Source: Amborella trichopoda
Taxonomy: Eukaryota; Streptophyta; Magnoliopsida; Amborellales; Amborellaceae
Assembly (NCBI RefSeq): GCF_000471905.2
Contig: NW_006498102.1
Coordinates: 2,696,218 to 2,760,217 of the forward strand
DNA: 64,000 nucleotides
Direction of reading: 5' to 3'
In this document: positions 37,022-48,305 of the stretch, piece by piece
Layout: each line of letters begins with the position of its first letter
Position numbering within the stretch: the stretch's first letter is position 1
Translations under genes and position numbers: made by a program
The notes under the pieces: generated by a model
What the model saw: the letters and a program-made list of their open reading frames with translations, nothing else
What the model was told of the DNA's origin: nothing
Databases searched by the model: none

Positions 37022-37430
37022 TTTCCCCTTTTTTTACTCAATTTCTGTCCATTAATGCACTGTAATTTCAACTCAAAATCAATTCCCACATAGTAAAATA
37101 ACAAAATAAAAGAAAAAAACAAAGGCAAATAAATTCAACCAAGAAAACGCGACAAAAAAAGAAACCCTGGGTTTCTTTTAAAGGCCAGAAAAAGCTGAAT
37201 TCCTGGGGGAGATGAATAAAGAAACTTACAGGCTGATTCTGGATCTCAAAGGGGGTCGAATAAGATTCATGGAGATTTAAGCACAACAATACAGAGATTA
37301 AAAAGAAGGGAAAAAGAGAGAAATTATACCTTGGCAAACGTTTACTAGAGGAGCTAAAGAGAGAAAAAGGAGGGGGAAGGAGAGGAGTTTCTGCGTCTCT
37401 GCAAATTCTCTCCTCCAAAGTCTAGTAGCT
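37022..37430 (-). promoter_or_regulatory. ARG1: ARG1 5' leader, possibly with a 170-bp intron
   Basis: A good donor (CCT/GTAAGT) at 37229 and an acceptor (TTACAG/TG) at 37060 would remove 37060-37229 from the leader. A four-codon upstream frame (MDRN) lies in the leader just before the start codon. The region to 37430 is GA-rich on the minus strand and then changes character, which suggests transcription starts near 37400-37440. No convincing TATA box. Confidence 0.45.
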
Positions 37431-37589
37431 CTCTCTATTTCCCACAAAATGCGACTTTGCCTCCACACTTACCGTCTTCTGTCGCTCTCTCTTACCGATG
37501 CGTTACTTGTCTTGTTCGCATTTACTCTCTCTCCTACATTTAACCCATGTTCTCTCTTGATTACTTCTGTTTGTGCTTATTCAGAAAAT

Positions 37590-38186
37590 AGGGTTGGCAA
37601 TGGACCCGGACCCGGACCCGGACCCGGACCAGGACCCGGATCAGGACCCGGATCCGGACCCATACCCAGCCCTGCAGGGTATACCCGATATGGGTTTAGG
37701 AATGGGTCCAATGTTTGGACCCGGTAGGTTGGGTACAGGTTTAAAACCTGGACCCGAACACGATTTGAGTCTGGGTTCGGTTGGACCCGATCCGTATTCG
37801 TAAATTGTTGGAGATAAAATACTTTAAGCCATATTCATTTGGGTGTATTAAAGATCGTATACAATAAGACCCGTAGTCATATTTACCTATTAAATGACAA
37901 ATTAGATGACTTGAAATCTAATGGCGGGTGATCATAACCTTGTTGCCTATAATACGAATATATGATAGTAAAAAACGGCAAAAGAAAAAGAAAAAAAAAG
38001 TTCATAGTGAGGGTAGTAATGGAACTGGTACCCGACGCGATAGACCAGGGACCCGAGTATAAGTATGGGTTTAATTTTTGGACCTGACGGGTCGGGTCTG
38101 GGTTCAAAATTTGGACACGAAATACTTTCGGGTCCGGGTCTGGGTCCGGGTCCGGGTCGAACGAACCTGACCCATTGCCACCCCCA
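37590..38186. mobile_element. Foldback hAT-type MITE with GGACCC repeats, upstream of ARG1
   Basis: The ends read GGGTTGGCAATGGACCCGGA and, inverted, GGGGGTGGCAATGGGTCAGG. Both arms are filled with GGACCC/GGGTCC repeats (37602-37660 and 38120-38158). This terminal sequence is typical of a widespread plant hAT MITE group. Flanks TTCAGAAA and TACAGAAA are an imperfect 8-bp duplication. No transposase. It sits about 150-200 bp upstream of the probable ARG1 transcription start. The Pro/Gly- and Pro/Asp-rich open frames here are translations of the repeat. Confidence 0.8.
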
Positions 38187-38209
38187 TACAGAAACAGTTA
38201 TATTCAAAT

Positions 38210-38844
38210 GGAAAAAGTTGATGTAAGATTGAGGCTCTAAACAATCAAATTAAAGCGCATATAAAAAAACTGAGTGGTTGTTTTGATGTCAAAAAAAACC
38301 CTCAAATTGATTAACTCGTCGAGATGAATGAACGCAAAAAAAAATAGATTTCAAATTTAAGAAATACTGCATCTTGTAATGCATTATCTAAGTCGTTGAT
38401 TTTCAATATTTTTAAGTACTTATAGATTAGTCGATCTACATTATTTTTTAAGATTTAAATTTTATAATTGGGATTGTACACTACGAGACCATTTATTTTT
38501 AGTACAAGGAGGTCACAATTAATACTAACTATTAGATAGCTTGGGGTGTGTCACAATGTTTGAGAAAAAAAATTTAGAACTTCGAATTTAGTCAATGATA
38601 CACTCACACCCATCCAATTTGAAATATGATGGACAAAGTGATTGTGACCTCCTTGTATTAAAAATAAATGGTGTCTTTATATACTTTTCCTTTATAATTA
38701 GATATGGAAATAATTTTTTAAGCCATCAGATAAATTTTTGTTATTAAAAAAAAATTTTGTTATTAAAAAACTATCTTTCGATACTATTTAGAGCCATGCC
38801 TTAGTTTGTTTGTTTAGGGCTTTAACCTTATATAAACCACACCC
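38210..38844 (-). mobile_element. MITE subfamily B copy 4, interrupted by an E-type MITE
   Basis: Flanked by TATTCAAAT and TATTCAATT (8 of 9). Left part 38210-38469 with GAGGCTCTAAACAATC; right part 38691-38844 ending CCTTATATAAACCACACCC. The middle is a 221-bp E element whose target duplication, TTTATAATT, is perfect, so the E element is younger than this B copy. Confidence 0.88.
38470..38690. mobile_element. Mutator-like MITE, family E copy 1
   Basis: 221 bp with inverted ends: ACCATTTATTTTTAGTACAA then GGAGGTCACAAT at the left, and its near-perfect inverse at the right. Flanked by TTTATAATT on both sides (38461-38469 and 38691-38699). Non-coding. Confidence 0.9.
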
Positions 38845-38924
38845 TATTCAATTTTATACTTAGAGATGAAATTCTATACAAATGCATTTTTGCTTTACAT
38901 CGGGGATTTTGCATTTTAAATAAT

Positions 38925-39159
38925 GTGTTTGTATACTATGAGACCATTTATCTTTCTTACAAAAAGGTTACAATTATTCGTAGCTATTAGATATCAAATT
39001 GGATAGCTTGGGATATGTCACGATGATCAAACAATCTTTTCTTAAAATAAAACTTTGAATCTAGTCAGTGACATACTCAACTACCCAATTTGAAATATAA
39101 ATGATATAAATGATTGTGACCTCCTTGTACTAAAAGTGAATGGTCTCTTTATATTTTTT
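38925..39159. mobile_element. Mutator-like MITE, family E copy 2
   Basis: 235 bp, same family as the copy at 38470, with GAGACCATTTATCTTTCTTA at the left and TTGTGACCTCCTTGTACTAA at the right. Flanked by a perfect 9-bp duplication, TTAAATAAT (38916-38924 and 39160-39168). Confidence 0.88.
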
Positions 39160-39168
39160 TTAAATAAT

Positions 39169-39750
39169 AACGAGTATTTGGAGAAGTTTAAACAAACAAC
39201 GATTAATATTAAAAACATAATATTTAAATATTTAAAGTTTAAATTTTAGATTCATGATCATGACGGTCAAGATTATCAGCCTAATAACTTTGGACTCAAG
39301 CTCATAAAAGATGGAATTTTGAAGCAAAATGTGTTTTGAGTGTGTATGTAACCTAAGTAAATAGAAAGTATCCATTCTGTTAGGAACAGTATAATATGGA
39401 ACACACTTTCATGGAAAAATAATTGTTACGAATAATTGATCGATAATGATGGAAAAGTTGATCTAGAATTGAGTTGAGTTATTTCCAAAGTTACCACTCT
39501 ATCCGTTATTTATATCAATGTTTTAAAGGTCGGACTAGTAGCTCAAACAACTACCCATTAGTCTCAAGTCAAGTCGGCCGAATCGCACTAGTATGATCAG
39601 TAACTTGGTCAGTTTTTTTAAATAAAATATTTTTAAAAAATAGCAAAAAGATTATCAAAAAACCAATGATATCAAAGATTGAAAACCAAATATTTGATTT
39701 CACATGATATTAAATCAAATCAAATAAATATTAGAATAAAAGGAGGAATT
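39169..39750. other. Intergenic DNA
   Basis: Nothing firmly recognised. CAATGTTTTAAAGGTCGG at 39518-39535 looks like an hAT left end but no partner end was found. Confidence 0.4.
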
Positions 39751-39759
39751 ATCAAAAAT

Positions 39760-40142
39760 GGTAAAAGCTTATATAGAGCCGAGGCTCTAAACAATCAAAT
39801 TAGATCCCACCTCAAAATTTCACTAGAAGAGGCTGTTTTTTATGCCCAAATATCGTCAAATTGATCATCTCGACATTAAGATGCATGGATATGAGAAAAA
39901 AATGGATTTCAAGTTTGGAAATGTGCATCTTGTAATGTATTTTAGGACCATCAATTTTCAAGTTTTCATAGATCTACTCGATCTACACAATTTTTTAAGC
40001 TTTAAATTTTATAATTAAAGATAAAAATATATTTTAAGGCTATCACAAATATTTTCAGTAATGAAACCACATTTCTCGATACTATTTGAAGTTGTGCTTT
40101 TCTTTGATTGTTTAGAGCCTCGATTCTATACAAACTGCACCC
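39760..40142 (-). mobile_element. MITE subfamily B copy 5
   Basis: 383 bp. Left end CTTATATAGAGCCGAGGCTC, core ATCATCTCGACATTAAGATG, right end GCCTCGATTCTATACAAACT. Flanks ATCAAAAAT (39751-39759) and ATAAAAAAT (40143-40151) agree at 8 of 9. Confidence 0.88.
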
Positions 40143-40151
40143 ATAAAAAAT

Positions 40152-40794
40152 ACTCATAAGAAATACAATAGTTAGTATTTTACACATTTTCAACTATTCT
40201 AACTCATGATCATGTGAATTTTTGTAGGTATTTTGAAATTAAATCAAACAATATAGGTAACATGTTAAATTCTTTATCTCTCATAGGTATTTTAATAAGT
40301 TGCCAAATAAAAAGTACTTTAATGAGAAAATGGTAGAAAAAATGACCAAGAAAAAGAATGATTTTAGAGATTTTTGGCTTGATTCAAAAATTTTGTTTGA
40401 GCTTTTGGAGAATAATGTGGTATGAACATTTCAGAACAAATTTGCATAATTTTGGTGAAAAAATGGCTGAGAAAAAAACCCTGAAATTTAAACTATCGAT
40501 TTCTTCTCTTCTGTTTTTTAATACAACAATTGATATGGGGCTTGTGGGGCCTCACTACCAACAGTGAATTTTTAGATGATTTGGTTGAGAAATGCGAGAG
40601 AATGCAATTAAGTAGATTAGGTTTTAGGGGACAAAATTAGCGAAAACTTCATGAAATAAATATTGCTCAATGCAAATTTTAAACAAAAGAATGATTTTAA
40701 GGACCTGGAGAGATTGGTTTGTCTAAATCAATAAAAATGGGGGTTAGAAAAGGATTATTGATTGAGCAATAAAAACTAAAATATAAAAGTTTGG
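40152..40794. other. Intergenic DNA, nothing recognised
   Basis: AT-rich, no domains in any short open frame. Confidence 0.4.
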
Positions 40795-41096
40795 ACATGG
40801 TTTCTATGAGTCCATATAGAAATGAGTCGACTCTTAAAAATCTATTTTTTAGATGGATTTTCAGACCCAAATTTTAAGGAGATGTAATCTCTTACATGGA
40901 AATCATGAATATAAAAAATAAATAAATTTTTTAAAAAATAAATAATGATTTTATGAAGAAAACATTTGGACCGTTAGTTTCAATTGTTTTTAGATGGACG
41001 ACCTCCTATTTGCATCCATCTGTAAGATGAATGCTTTTTATCTTGGGACAACATATTGTAGAAATGCGGTCCAGCGTGCATGAAACAATTTTCCTA
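40795..41096. mobile_element. MITE-like repeat, family G copy 1
   Basis: About 300 bp matching 55306-55621: shared motifs TTTTTTAGATGGATTTTCAG, GGAAATCATGAATA, GAAAACATTTGGACCGTTAG and TAGAAATGCGGTCCAGC. The ends (TTCTATG... and, inverted, ...CATTTCTACA) suggest terminal inverted repeats. No target duplication resolved. Confidence 0.65.
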
Positions 41097-41788
41097 AATT
41101 TTTTTTTTTTCTTTTTACTTGTCTTTTCACTTCAAAATGGGTAGAACCGACTTGCCCAAGTTTGAGAGAGAACGAACCCCGTATCTTTTGGTCCAGGTCA
41201 ACTCAAGCAATTTGTTGTCTACGATAATTTTTTATATTTGATTTTTGTAGGGTTAGGATATTTATAAAATTGAGTATTTCCTTAAGATACTCAATATTTT
41301 TGAACACTTGACACTTTTATCTTACCATATACTAACTTTTTTGTGTAGGAAGTATTTTAAGTAATTTATCAAGAATGAAATACAAATTTTTGATAGAAAG
41401 ATAAACATTTATTAACTATAGTAGAAGATAACATTATCTATTTGAGACATGACATCACTCATAATAATTGCTTCTTAGCCATTAGTAAAATGCTACTAAT
41501 TTCTTATAAAAACATCAACCTATTCCTAATGACAAAAAAATTTATCTCTCTTGCTTTTTTGAGGTATTTTTAAAATCGTACAAGAGTCTGATGAAACCCC
41601 GCAAACCCATCAGAGTTACAGGACTTGGGCAGAGGCTCAGTCCGGAGTCTGAGCAAAGTAATTTAATACTTTGTCCTACCCATCGTCTCTAATAAAAATA
41701 GAATGGTGCATTCCCACTTGGTTGACCACATCTCAAACACCACCCATATACGGTATACCCTTCATCTAATTCTAAGCTATAATATTTA
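41097..41788. other. Intergenic DNA, nothing recognised
   Basis: T-run at 41100-41113; otherwise AT-rich without coding signal. Confidence 0.4.
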
Positions 41789-42130
41789 GGGTGCGGATTC
41801 TATAAGGCATCAACCTTAAACAATCTAAATGATGTAGTTTGGTGCGGGCAAATTTTGTGAAGTCTAAAAACCTACTTTCACCCGTAATCGTGAAATTTAT
41901 AGCTCTAATAATGGTGCAGATCGAATAGTTTTACAAATACTTTGAAAATTTTGAAAATAGTTGGTTCAAATAATGTGCTACTAAATACACTATTTTTAAT
42001 ACTTAAAATTAAGTTTTTTTCGTATCCACACATCGTGAGATCAAGATGATCAATTGCAAGGTTTGCAATATCAAAACAATATGTTTTGGTGGGTTTTTGC
42101 GAGACATTTTACTTCAAGAGTATAAAATTG
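41789..42130 (+). mobile_element. MITE subfamily C copy 1 (diverged)
   Basis: Left end GGGTGCGGATTCTATAAGGC, interior GGTGCAGATCGAATAGTTTT, TACACTATTTTTAATACTTA and GAGATCAAGATGATCAATTG. The right end is decayed. Confidence 0.65.
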
Positions 42131-43194
42131 ACACTTAATGTAAATTTTTCTTAATAAGCTTTTTCCTAATATTTATCTATATTATAAATTTTTTTGAAGA
42201 AGGAGCCAAAGGTGCTTTCAACAAGATTATATCTAAAGCTGAAATTTTTTGCCGTTCAGGTATCAACAACTCAAATAAGCATGCTTCTAAATTATTCTTC
42301 AAGGTTGGGCTAAATATTCACACTTTTTTCTCTCCGTAGTGAAAACGAGATAGTAACAAGTATACTATTTTTTAGTACATTACTAATGTTTTTCAAAAAA
42401 AAAAAAAAAAAAGGCCCAACCAAAGCAACTTGTTTTGTCCATGGCTTAGGTTGGAACGACACTTCTGATACCCTACCTTCCACCTTCTCTGGCTTTGGCA
42501 AAATCTAAGACTGCAATGTGAAATGGTGAGCCACCTTTTTAGCACAAATCACAAAAATCATAAGATGAAAAAAAGCATTTGGGGCAGAGAAAGAATTTGG
42601 GAGGATAGAGAGAGAGAGAAGAATTATGGGCAGAAGAGAGAGAAAGAGAGAAGAAAAAATGGGTTTGCATTTTTACCCTCTTTTTATTTTTCAGTAACAG
42701 TACTCGGGTGAGTCTTTAAGCGCGCGTACCTCTCATATAGACACCACTGCTCACCTTGGCAGGGTGCTGAGGTCAAGTAACCCACCTGAGTCCAAGTCTA
42801 CTAGGCTGAGTTTTACTAAAAACTACATTTTACTTGGGCAAATGTTTAGAAACCTTACGATCTCTGCTCAGTCATCAAAGTGATGATGAACAGATTCATA
42901 GTATACCATATACCATGCACCATAGTGTATGGTATACTTACGTCAAAAGAGATACATGACCATGCTGCTGTTCTTTCCTTTGTTGGCTTTCCACCTGATA
43001 TATTTTATTTGGTGATAATTTCGTATAATATAATATCTTTTCCACCTATATTTTATAATATATGAATCTATCTTTCAATTTTTTGGGTAAGAGGCAAGGA
43101 CTTTGAATCCTCCACCTCTCTCGCATCCAGTGCCACACCATTAAAACAACAGCTACCAATAAGTCAAAACTAACATTAAAATGATCAGCCCTTA
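42131..43194. other. Intergenic DNA with an A-run and GA-rich patch
   Basis: A-run at 42395-42412, GA-rich 42600-42660. No recognised gene; open frames at 42310-42711 have no domain. Confidence 0.4.
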
Positions 43195-43203
43195 ATATAT
43201 TTA

Positions 43204-43593
43204 GGGTGTGGTTCGTGTAAGGCTAAGGCCTTATACAATCAAAGTAAGGCGCTCCTTTCAAATAGTATTGAAAGATGTTGTTTCAGCGCCGAAAATCTTT
43301 ATGATGAATTGAAAATTTATTTTCATCCCTTATTATGAAATTTTTAGCTTCAAAAATTGTGTATATCGAGCAGATCTATGAATACTTGAGAATCTTGAAA
43401 ATTGACGGTCTAGATAATGCATTACAAGATGCACTATTTTCACGAGCTAAAGTCCATTTTTTTTATGTTTATGTATCTTAAGTTCAAGATAGTTGGATTT
43501 GAGGGTTTTTTATCAACGAAACTTCTTCTACTGATTGTTTGAGGTGTGCCTTAGTTTGATTGTTTAGGGCCTCAACCTTATATAAACTTTTAT
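43204..43593 (+). mobile_element. MITE subfamily C copy 2
   Basis: 390 bp. Left end GGGTGTGGTTCGTGTAAGGC, right end GGCCTCAACCTTATATAAAC. Flanked by a perfect 9-bp duplication, ATATATTTA (43195-43203 and 43594-43602). The terminal palindrome here is a third variant, AAGGC...GCCTT. Confidence 0.88.
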
Positions 43594-43622
43594 ATATATT
43601 TAAGGAATGGGCTATTTTATAT

Positions 43623-44018
43623 GGGAAAAGTTTATATAGAGCCCAGGCTCTAAACAATCAAATTTGAACCTAACTAAAATGTTTCACTAGAACAGGTTGT
43701 TTTGATGCCCAAATATCCTCAAATGGATCATCTTGACATCAAGATGTATGGACATCAGAAAAAAAAATTGGATTTCAAGTTTTGAAAATAATGTATTTTG
43801 TAACGGATTTTTTTACCGGCAAATTTTAAGATTTTCAAGTTTCCATAGTTTTGTCGACCTATGCTATTTTTGAAGCTTTAAATTTTATAAATAAAGATGA
43901 AAATGTATTTGAAAGCTATCACAAAGATTTCTAGTATTGAAACCACATTTCTAGATACTATTTAAAGGTAGGCTCTAATTTGATTGTTTAGAGCCTAGGC
44001 TCTGTACAAACCGCACCT
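43623..44018 (-). mobile_element. MITE subfamily B copy 6
   Basis: Left end GGGAAAAGTTTATATAGAGC, right end CTAGGCTCTGTACAAACCGC. Flanks ATTTTATAT and ATTATATAT agree at 8 of 9. It lies 20 bp from the C copy 2 duplication, in the opposite orientation. Confidence 0.88.
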
Positions 44019-44027
44019 ATTATATAT

Positions 44028-46056
44028 TGGAATTGTACATTGGTACAATGGGGTCACGATCATTTTTAGCCATTAGATATGAAATCTAAAAGATGAAAGT
44101 ATGTCACAAGATTCAAAAAACTTTATTTTGGACATTGTGCCCACACATGTTACTTGAGCATGAAGAACAAACTGATGATGGTTTATAGGTTAGCCCTTGA
44201 TGAGGTCGAAGAACATGACCGGATAAGTGAGCCGAGGGACGGTGTGACCCTTAGGTGTGATGGTGGTCTACTGAGACGGGGGCCAAAACCTCATCCATGT
44301 TCCATCACACGGTATGCATATTGATAGATCGTTTGGGAAAGCCAGATATCCACCTTTGGGTGAGCGTATGTATGTGCGAGAGATACCCTTATGCGTCATA
44401 GAGTTGTGGTCGCATCAGGTCGTGGTGACCTTGATTAGTCTTTAGGGGAGGACTTGTAATCCACATACTGAGATTGTGCCCTTTGATTCATCGACCTGAC
44501 TTTGTTGACCCGCTAATGAGCCCCTGCTTAAACTGTGGGTCATGGGAAACGCTGAGACTGTTCGATAAATCTAGTGTGGTCTGCAGTCCACAATTGAAGG
44601 TGGCGTACCTTGTTATTATAGATTGGATTCCTAAAACCATATGGATTATTTTTCCATTATATTAATTTAATTGTGTTCATTTTATTATTGAGATGATTTT
44701 AGTTTTATTATTTGAATTTTTATGAATCTCTCAATATTTTATTTGTGACTTTGGACTTATAAAAATATAGTTATTATAAAAGTTCAAATATTTATTTTAA
44801 ATTGTTTTATTCATTTTTAAAAATAATATTTTTTTATAATATTCCATGGGGGCCCATAGTGCACATGGGCCCACCATATGGCATGTGGATGGGGGTCCAC
44901 ATGTGCCACAAAAAGGTAGCACGCCCCACCCTCTTTGGATTCTCTTGTTTGCTTTTAAGATAAAGTAAGTTTGATTTGTGACATGTGGTCAAATTTTGGA
45001 AGGGATAAATTGTCCATAGCTTTATCTATTTTGTAGCAAGTTTGTTTTAAAGAGATATGGTCAATTTGAATTGATATGGATCTTATCTTATTTATATTTG
45101 GTAGTATTTATCTACTTGATATTATTTGACATATCCTTATGGAATATGTGACCTGGATCGTGTAATTTTATAGAATGCATGATATTTATTTTATTTAAAT
45201 ATATTGATAGGAAAATGGTTTAGAAAAGGGAGATAATGGTTCATGCACCTTCCATAATGTTGATGGTCTATCTATGGAATGGATGACTCAGATCTCTCAC
45301 CCCACAAGTCATCCTTGATCGACGGTTTATATTCAATCGCACAAGAAGAGGTAAGCTAAGAAAAACCCTAAAAAACCCTAATTTTATTCAAAGCCTATAA
45401 AAAAAGATTGTTTCTACCCAAAAATCTCTACACCTTATTTTTTGTACCTAATTCTCATCTTTCTCTCTCATATCCCAAGAAGAGGCACGCACTACTCTCT
45501 CATGTTTGATCTCTCTCTCTCACATTGTGAAAGAACCTAAGGGTTTAGGTTATGGAGTTCTTCTCTCCTATCTCTCAAATATAGATTTACGGCTAAGGGT
45601 TTTAGGGTTTAGCAAAAAGAAAATCCATCTCTCTCAAACGATGTTGCTAAGAGAATTTACCTAGGGCTTGAGTTTGTGATTAAAGGGGTTCATGTTCCAT
45701 TGGTGTGGCTTGACCGAAATTTGCTTTCCCGGTTCGAGATTGAAGCTAGACCGTTAATCTCACGCTATCGGATGGTTGTGACTCGGTGTATGGTATAATA
45801 AGCTTGGTTGAGGTAATCTCCAGCACTCTTCTTTTTTGTTTCTTACAATCTTATCTTTTATTCTCAAACATAGTGCATAGTTGTTTCAATGGCATCAAGT
45901 TGTTAAGATCTTGATTTTGTTGTTATGTTGATTTTATTTTGAAATTTATCTTATTATAATAAAGACCATCTGTAAGTGATCTTTTTGCCAAAAGAAAGAG
46001 GTGAAAAAAAAAAAATGTATTCCCCGATAAAAGATCACATAGGTCTTTCTTTCATA
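44028..46056. other. Unidentified insert-like block that replaces the rest of the LRK10L kinase
   Basis: 44030-44130 weakly resembles family E. 44150-44660 and 44880-45990 have the look of a retroelement LTR or leader (pyrimidine-rich, TATA-like GCCTATAAAAAAAG at 45396, splice-like sites) but show no coding domain and no duplicate copy in the window. An A-run at 46008-46018 sits just beside the point where kinase homology stops. Confidence 0.35.
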
Positions 46057-46674
46057 CCAATGGTGGCAACCTCATTGATAAAATCCCGACATCTGTATTG
46101 GACTTCTAGAGCAACTTCACGGCTACATGCCGTCCATCACAGAGCTCCCCTTTGAACACACTACCATATCCTCCTTGGCCCAGTTTTTCTTTGAAGTTCT
46201 TGGTCATTTTGCGAATTTCCGCAAACGTATATTTTGCAGTAATAGTGGATTGGTAATTCTCCAAACACATTTCTATATCTTTGTTTGTGTCTTTCGCATT
46301 CAAGCGTTTGGAAAAAGAAGCCATAACAATTTAGTGAGCTCTTTCTTCTTAAAATGAACCAAAGTATCAGCACCAGAAGGAAACAAGTCACTACAGCCAT
46401 GAAAACATAAGGAGAAAAGGAAGATTGGAATGGGATGTTTCTCCAATTTTACTAGAATGTATTTAGTAGAAAATCATACTTCTCTTCTAATTCCTAAACC
46501 AAAATCCTTAAATTTTCAGTTAACCTCAAATAATTTCCATATTTGACGTTTTGAGTTTAATATATGAATTTGGAGAAGAAGTTCGATTTCAATCCTTGGG
46601 GACGATAAGTTTCTCCTATACGTTCAAGATTCAAGAATAACTACTAGCAAATCGCATTAACTGCAAAAAGAGAT

Positions 46675-48296
46675 GGGTGTGGCTTGCATAAGTTTGCAAC
46701 CTTAAATAATCAAATTAAGGCGCACCTCCAAATTCTATCATAAAATGATAGGTATAAAAAATTCTTAGGATGACATGAAAATCCATTTTTCGAGAATCCA
46801 TTTTCATCTCTAATTACAAAATTCTAAGAGAAAATATCCTATTATCCTTTATTTTTAACTTCTATATCTCATTAGACCCAAAAATTAAAAATATTACTTG
46901 TAAGCAAAAGTTCTTCATCTTTTCTATCTTACAACCCTTGGACCCCTATGATTATAAATTTTTGACCCAAATAGATACTAAAATGACATTTTAAGACTCC
47001 ATCTCTCTCTCTCATCACCTTCTCTCTCTCTCTCAAAACTCCATTCTCTCTCAATACTCTCTCTCATCACCCCATTCTTTCTCTTCAACCCTTCCACCTC
47101 GCTCCTCAGAACAAAGCACATGCCCTTCACAAATTCCACCTCCTTTTTCGGCAACCCACTCAGCGGAAAACTAAACCAACTGCCACAATATTCCTTCGCC
47201 CTCCCCTCCTCTTCATTCACTGACTCCACACCAATTTTATCCACTATCAGGTAAGGAAGCTCATTTCCGGCTTGGAAACTCTCTTTTTTTGTTGAAAAAT
47301 TTACACCCCATCTAAGCTTCAAGGCCGCGTGTTTTCTCAGAGGGAACCCACTCCTCACCATAAAATTTTCCCCTGAAACCACCTCCTTAATATCAGGAAA
47401 ACAACAACTGATGTTCCCCTTCTTGTCACTGTCTGCCTCCACCTAAAAGCCACCCGCTCCTCACCATCAAATTGACCCCTAAAACCACCTCCTTAATATC
47501 AGGAAAATCACAACTGATGTTCCCCTTCTCCTTGTCACTCTCTGCTTGCACCTGAAAAATTGCCATTTTGCTTGAAAACCACCAGATTCTTGGCCTGAAA
47601 GGACCTGACTGACTTCCTGACCATGAAATCGCCGGATTCAAGCCTAAATTGGAGGGTGAACCTAGGATTTGCTCTCCCCAACAAACTAAACTCGATAGCC
47701 ATGGACATTGGGGACCTCTCAAGTGAGCCCCATAACCCTATTCCAGATTTGACAACAAATTGAAAGGGGTTCCATGAATAGTTAGGGCTAGAGAGGCTCT
47801 AATGGCAGGGCCAGTGGACCAAGCCGTTCTCAAGTTTTATAGAGAGAGAGAGAGAGAGATAGAGTTTTTTAGATAGGGTGTCACTTTAGTGTTTGTTTGG
47901 GTAAAAAATATATAGTCAAGGGGGTTATAAGATAGAAAAGATGGAGATCTTTTGCTTACAAGCAATATTTTCAATTATTGGGTCTCATGAGATATATAAG
48001 TTAAAAATAGGGAATAAGATGATATTTTCCCAAATTTTAAACTTCAAAAATGGTTCAAATCAAATTGATCTATAAATACATGAAAATCTTGAAAATGGAT
48101 AGTGTCGAGATAAGGTGTCGCAAGATGCACTATTTTTTGGACTTGGAATCTTTTTTTGTTTTCATATTCATGTATCTTAATGTCGCAATAATCAATTAAA
48201 GGGTTTTTCAACATCAAAATAACTTTTTCCTATGGATTTTTGAGATGCAACCTAATTCTATATTTTGAAGTTGCTACCTAATATAAACTTTTTTCC
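46675..48296 (+). mobile_element. MITE subfamily C copy 3, split by a Pack-MULE
   Basis: Flanked by a perfect 9-bp duplication, AAAAGAGAT (46666-46674 and 48297-48305). The left part ends at 46827 and the right part resumes at 48032. Together they make about 409 bp with C ends GGGTGTGGCTTGCATAAG and, inverted, the right end CTACCTAATATAAACTTTTT. Confidence 0.9.
46828..48031 (-). mobile_element. Pack-MULE-like element carrying captured gene fragments
   Basis: 1204 bp with long terminal inverted repeats of about 150 bp (GAGAAAATATCCTATTATCC at the left; inverted right end GGGAAAATATCATCTTATTC) and flanks AAATTCTAA (46819-46827) and AAATTTTAA (48032-48040), 8 of 9. Long TIRs plus a 9-bp duplication mean Mutator-like. 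No transposase. The interior on the minus strand reads like a host protein: MAIEFSLLGRANPRFTLQFR near 47702, then VRSGFPLRKHAALKLRWGV, LPYLIVDKIGVE and GMCFVLRSEVEGLKRKNGVM down to about 47000. It resembles a plant protein family I cannot name. A block of about 100 bp (GNISC.FPDIKEVV) occurs twice (about 47355-47445 and 47450-47550). The frame is not continuous. Confidence 0.85.
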
Positions 48297-48305
48297 AAAA
48301 GAGAT

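Noticed and set aside
37449-37803. Pro/Gly- and Pro/Asp-repeat open frames
   Set aside because: Translations of the GGACCC repeats in a foldback MITE, not a gene.
39518-39620. Left end of another hAT element
   Set aside because: The terminal motif alone is present; no matching right end or 8-bp duplication was found.
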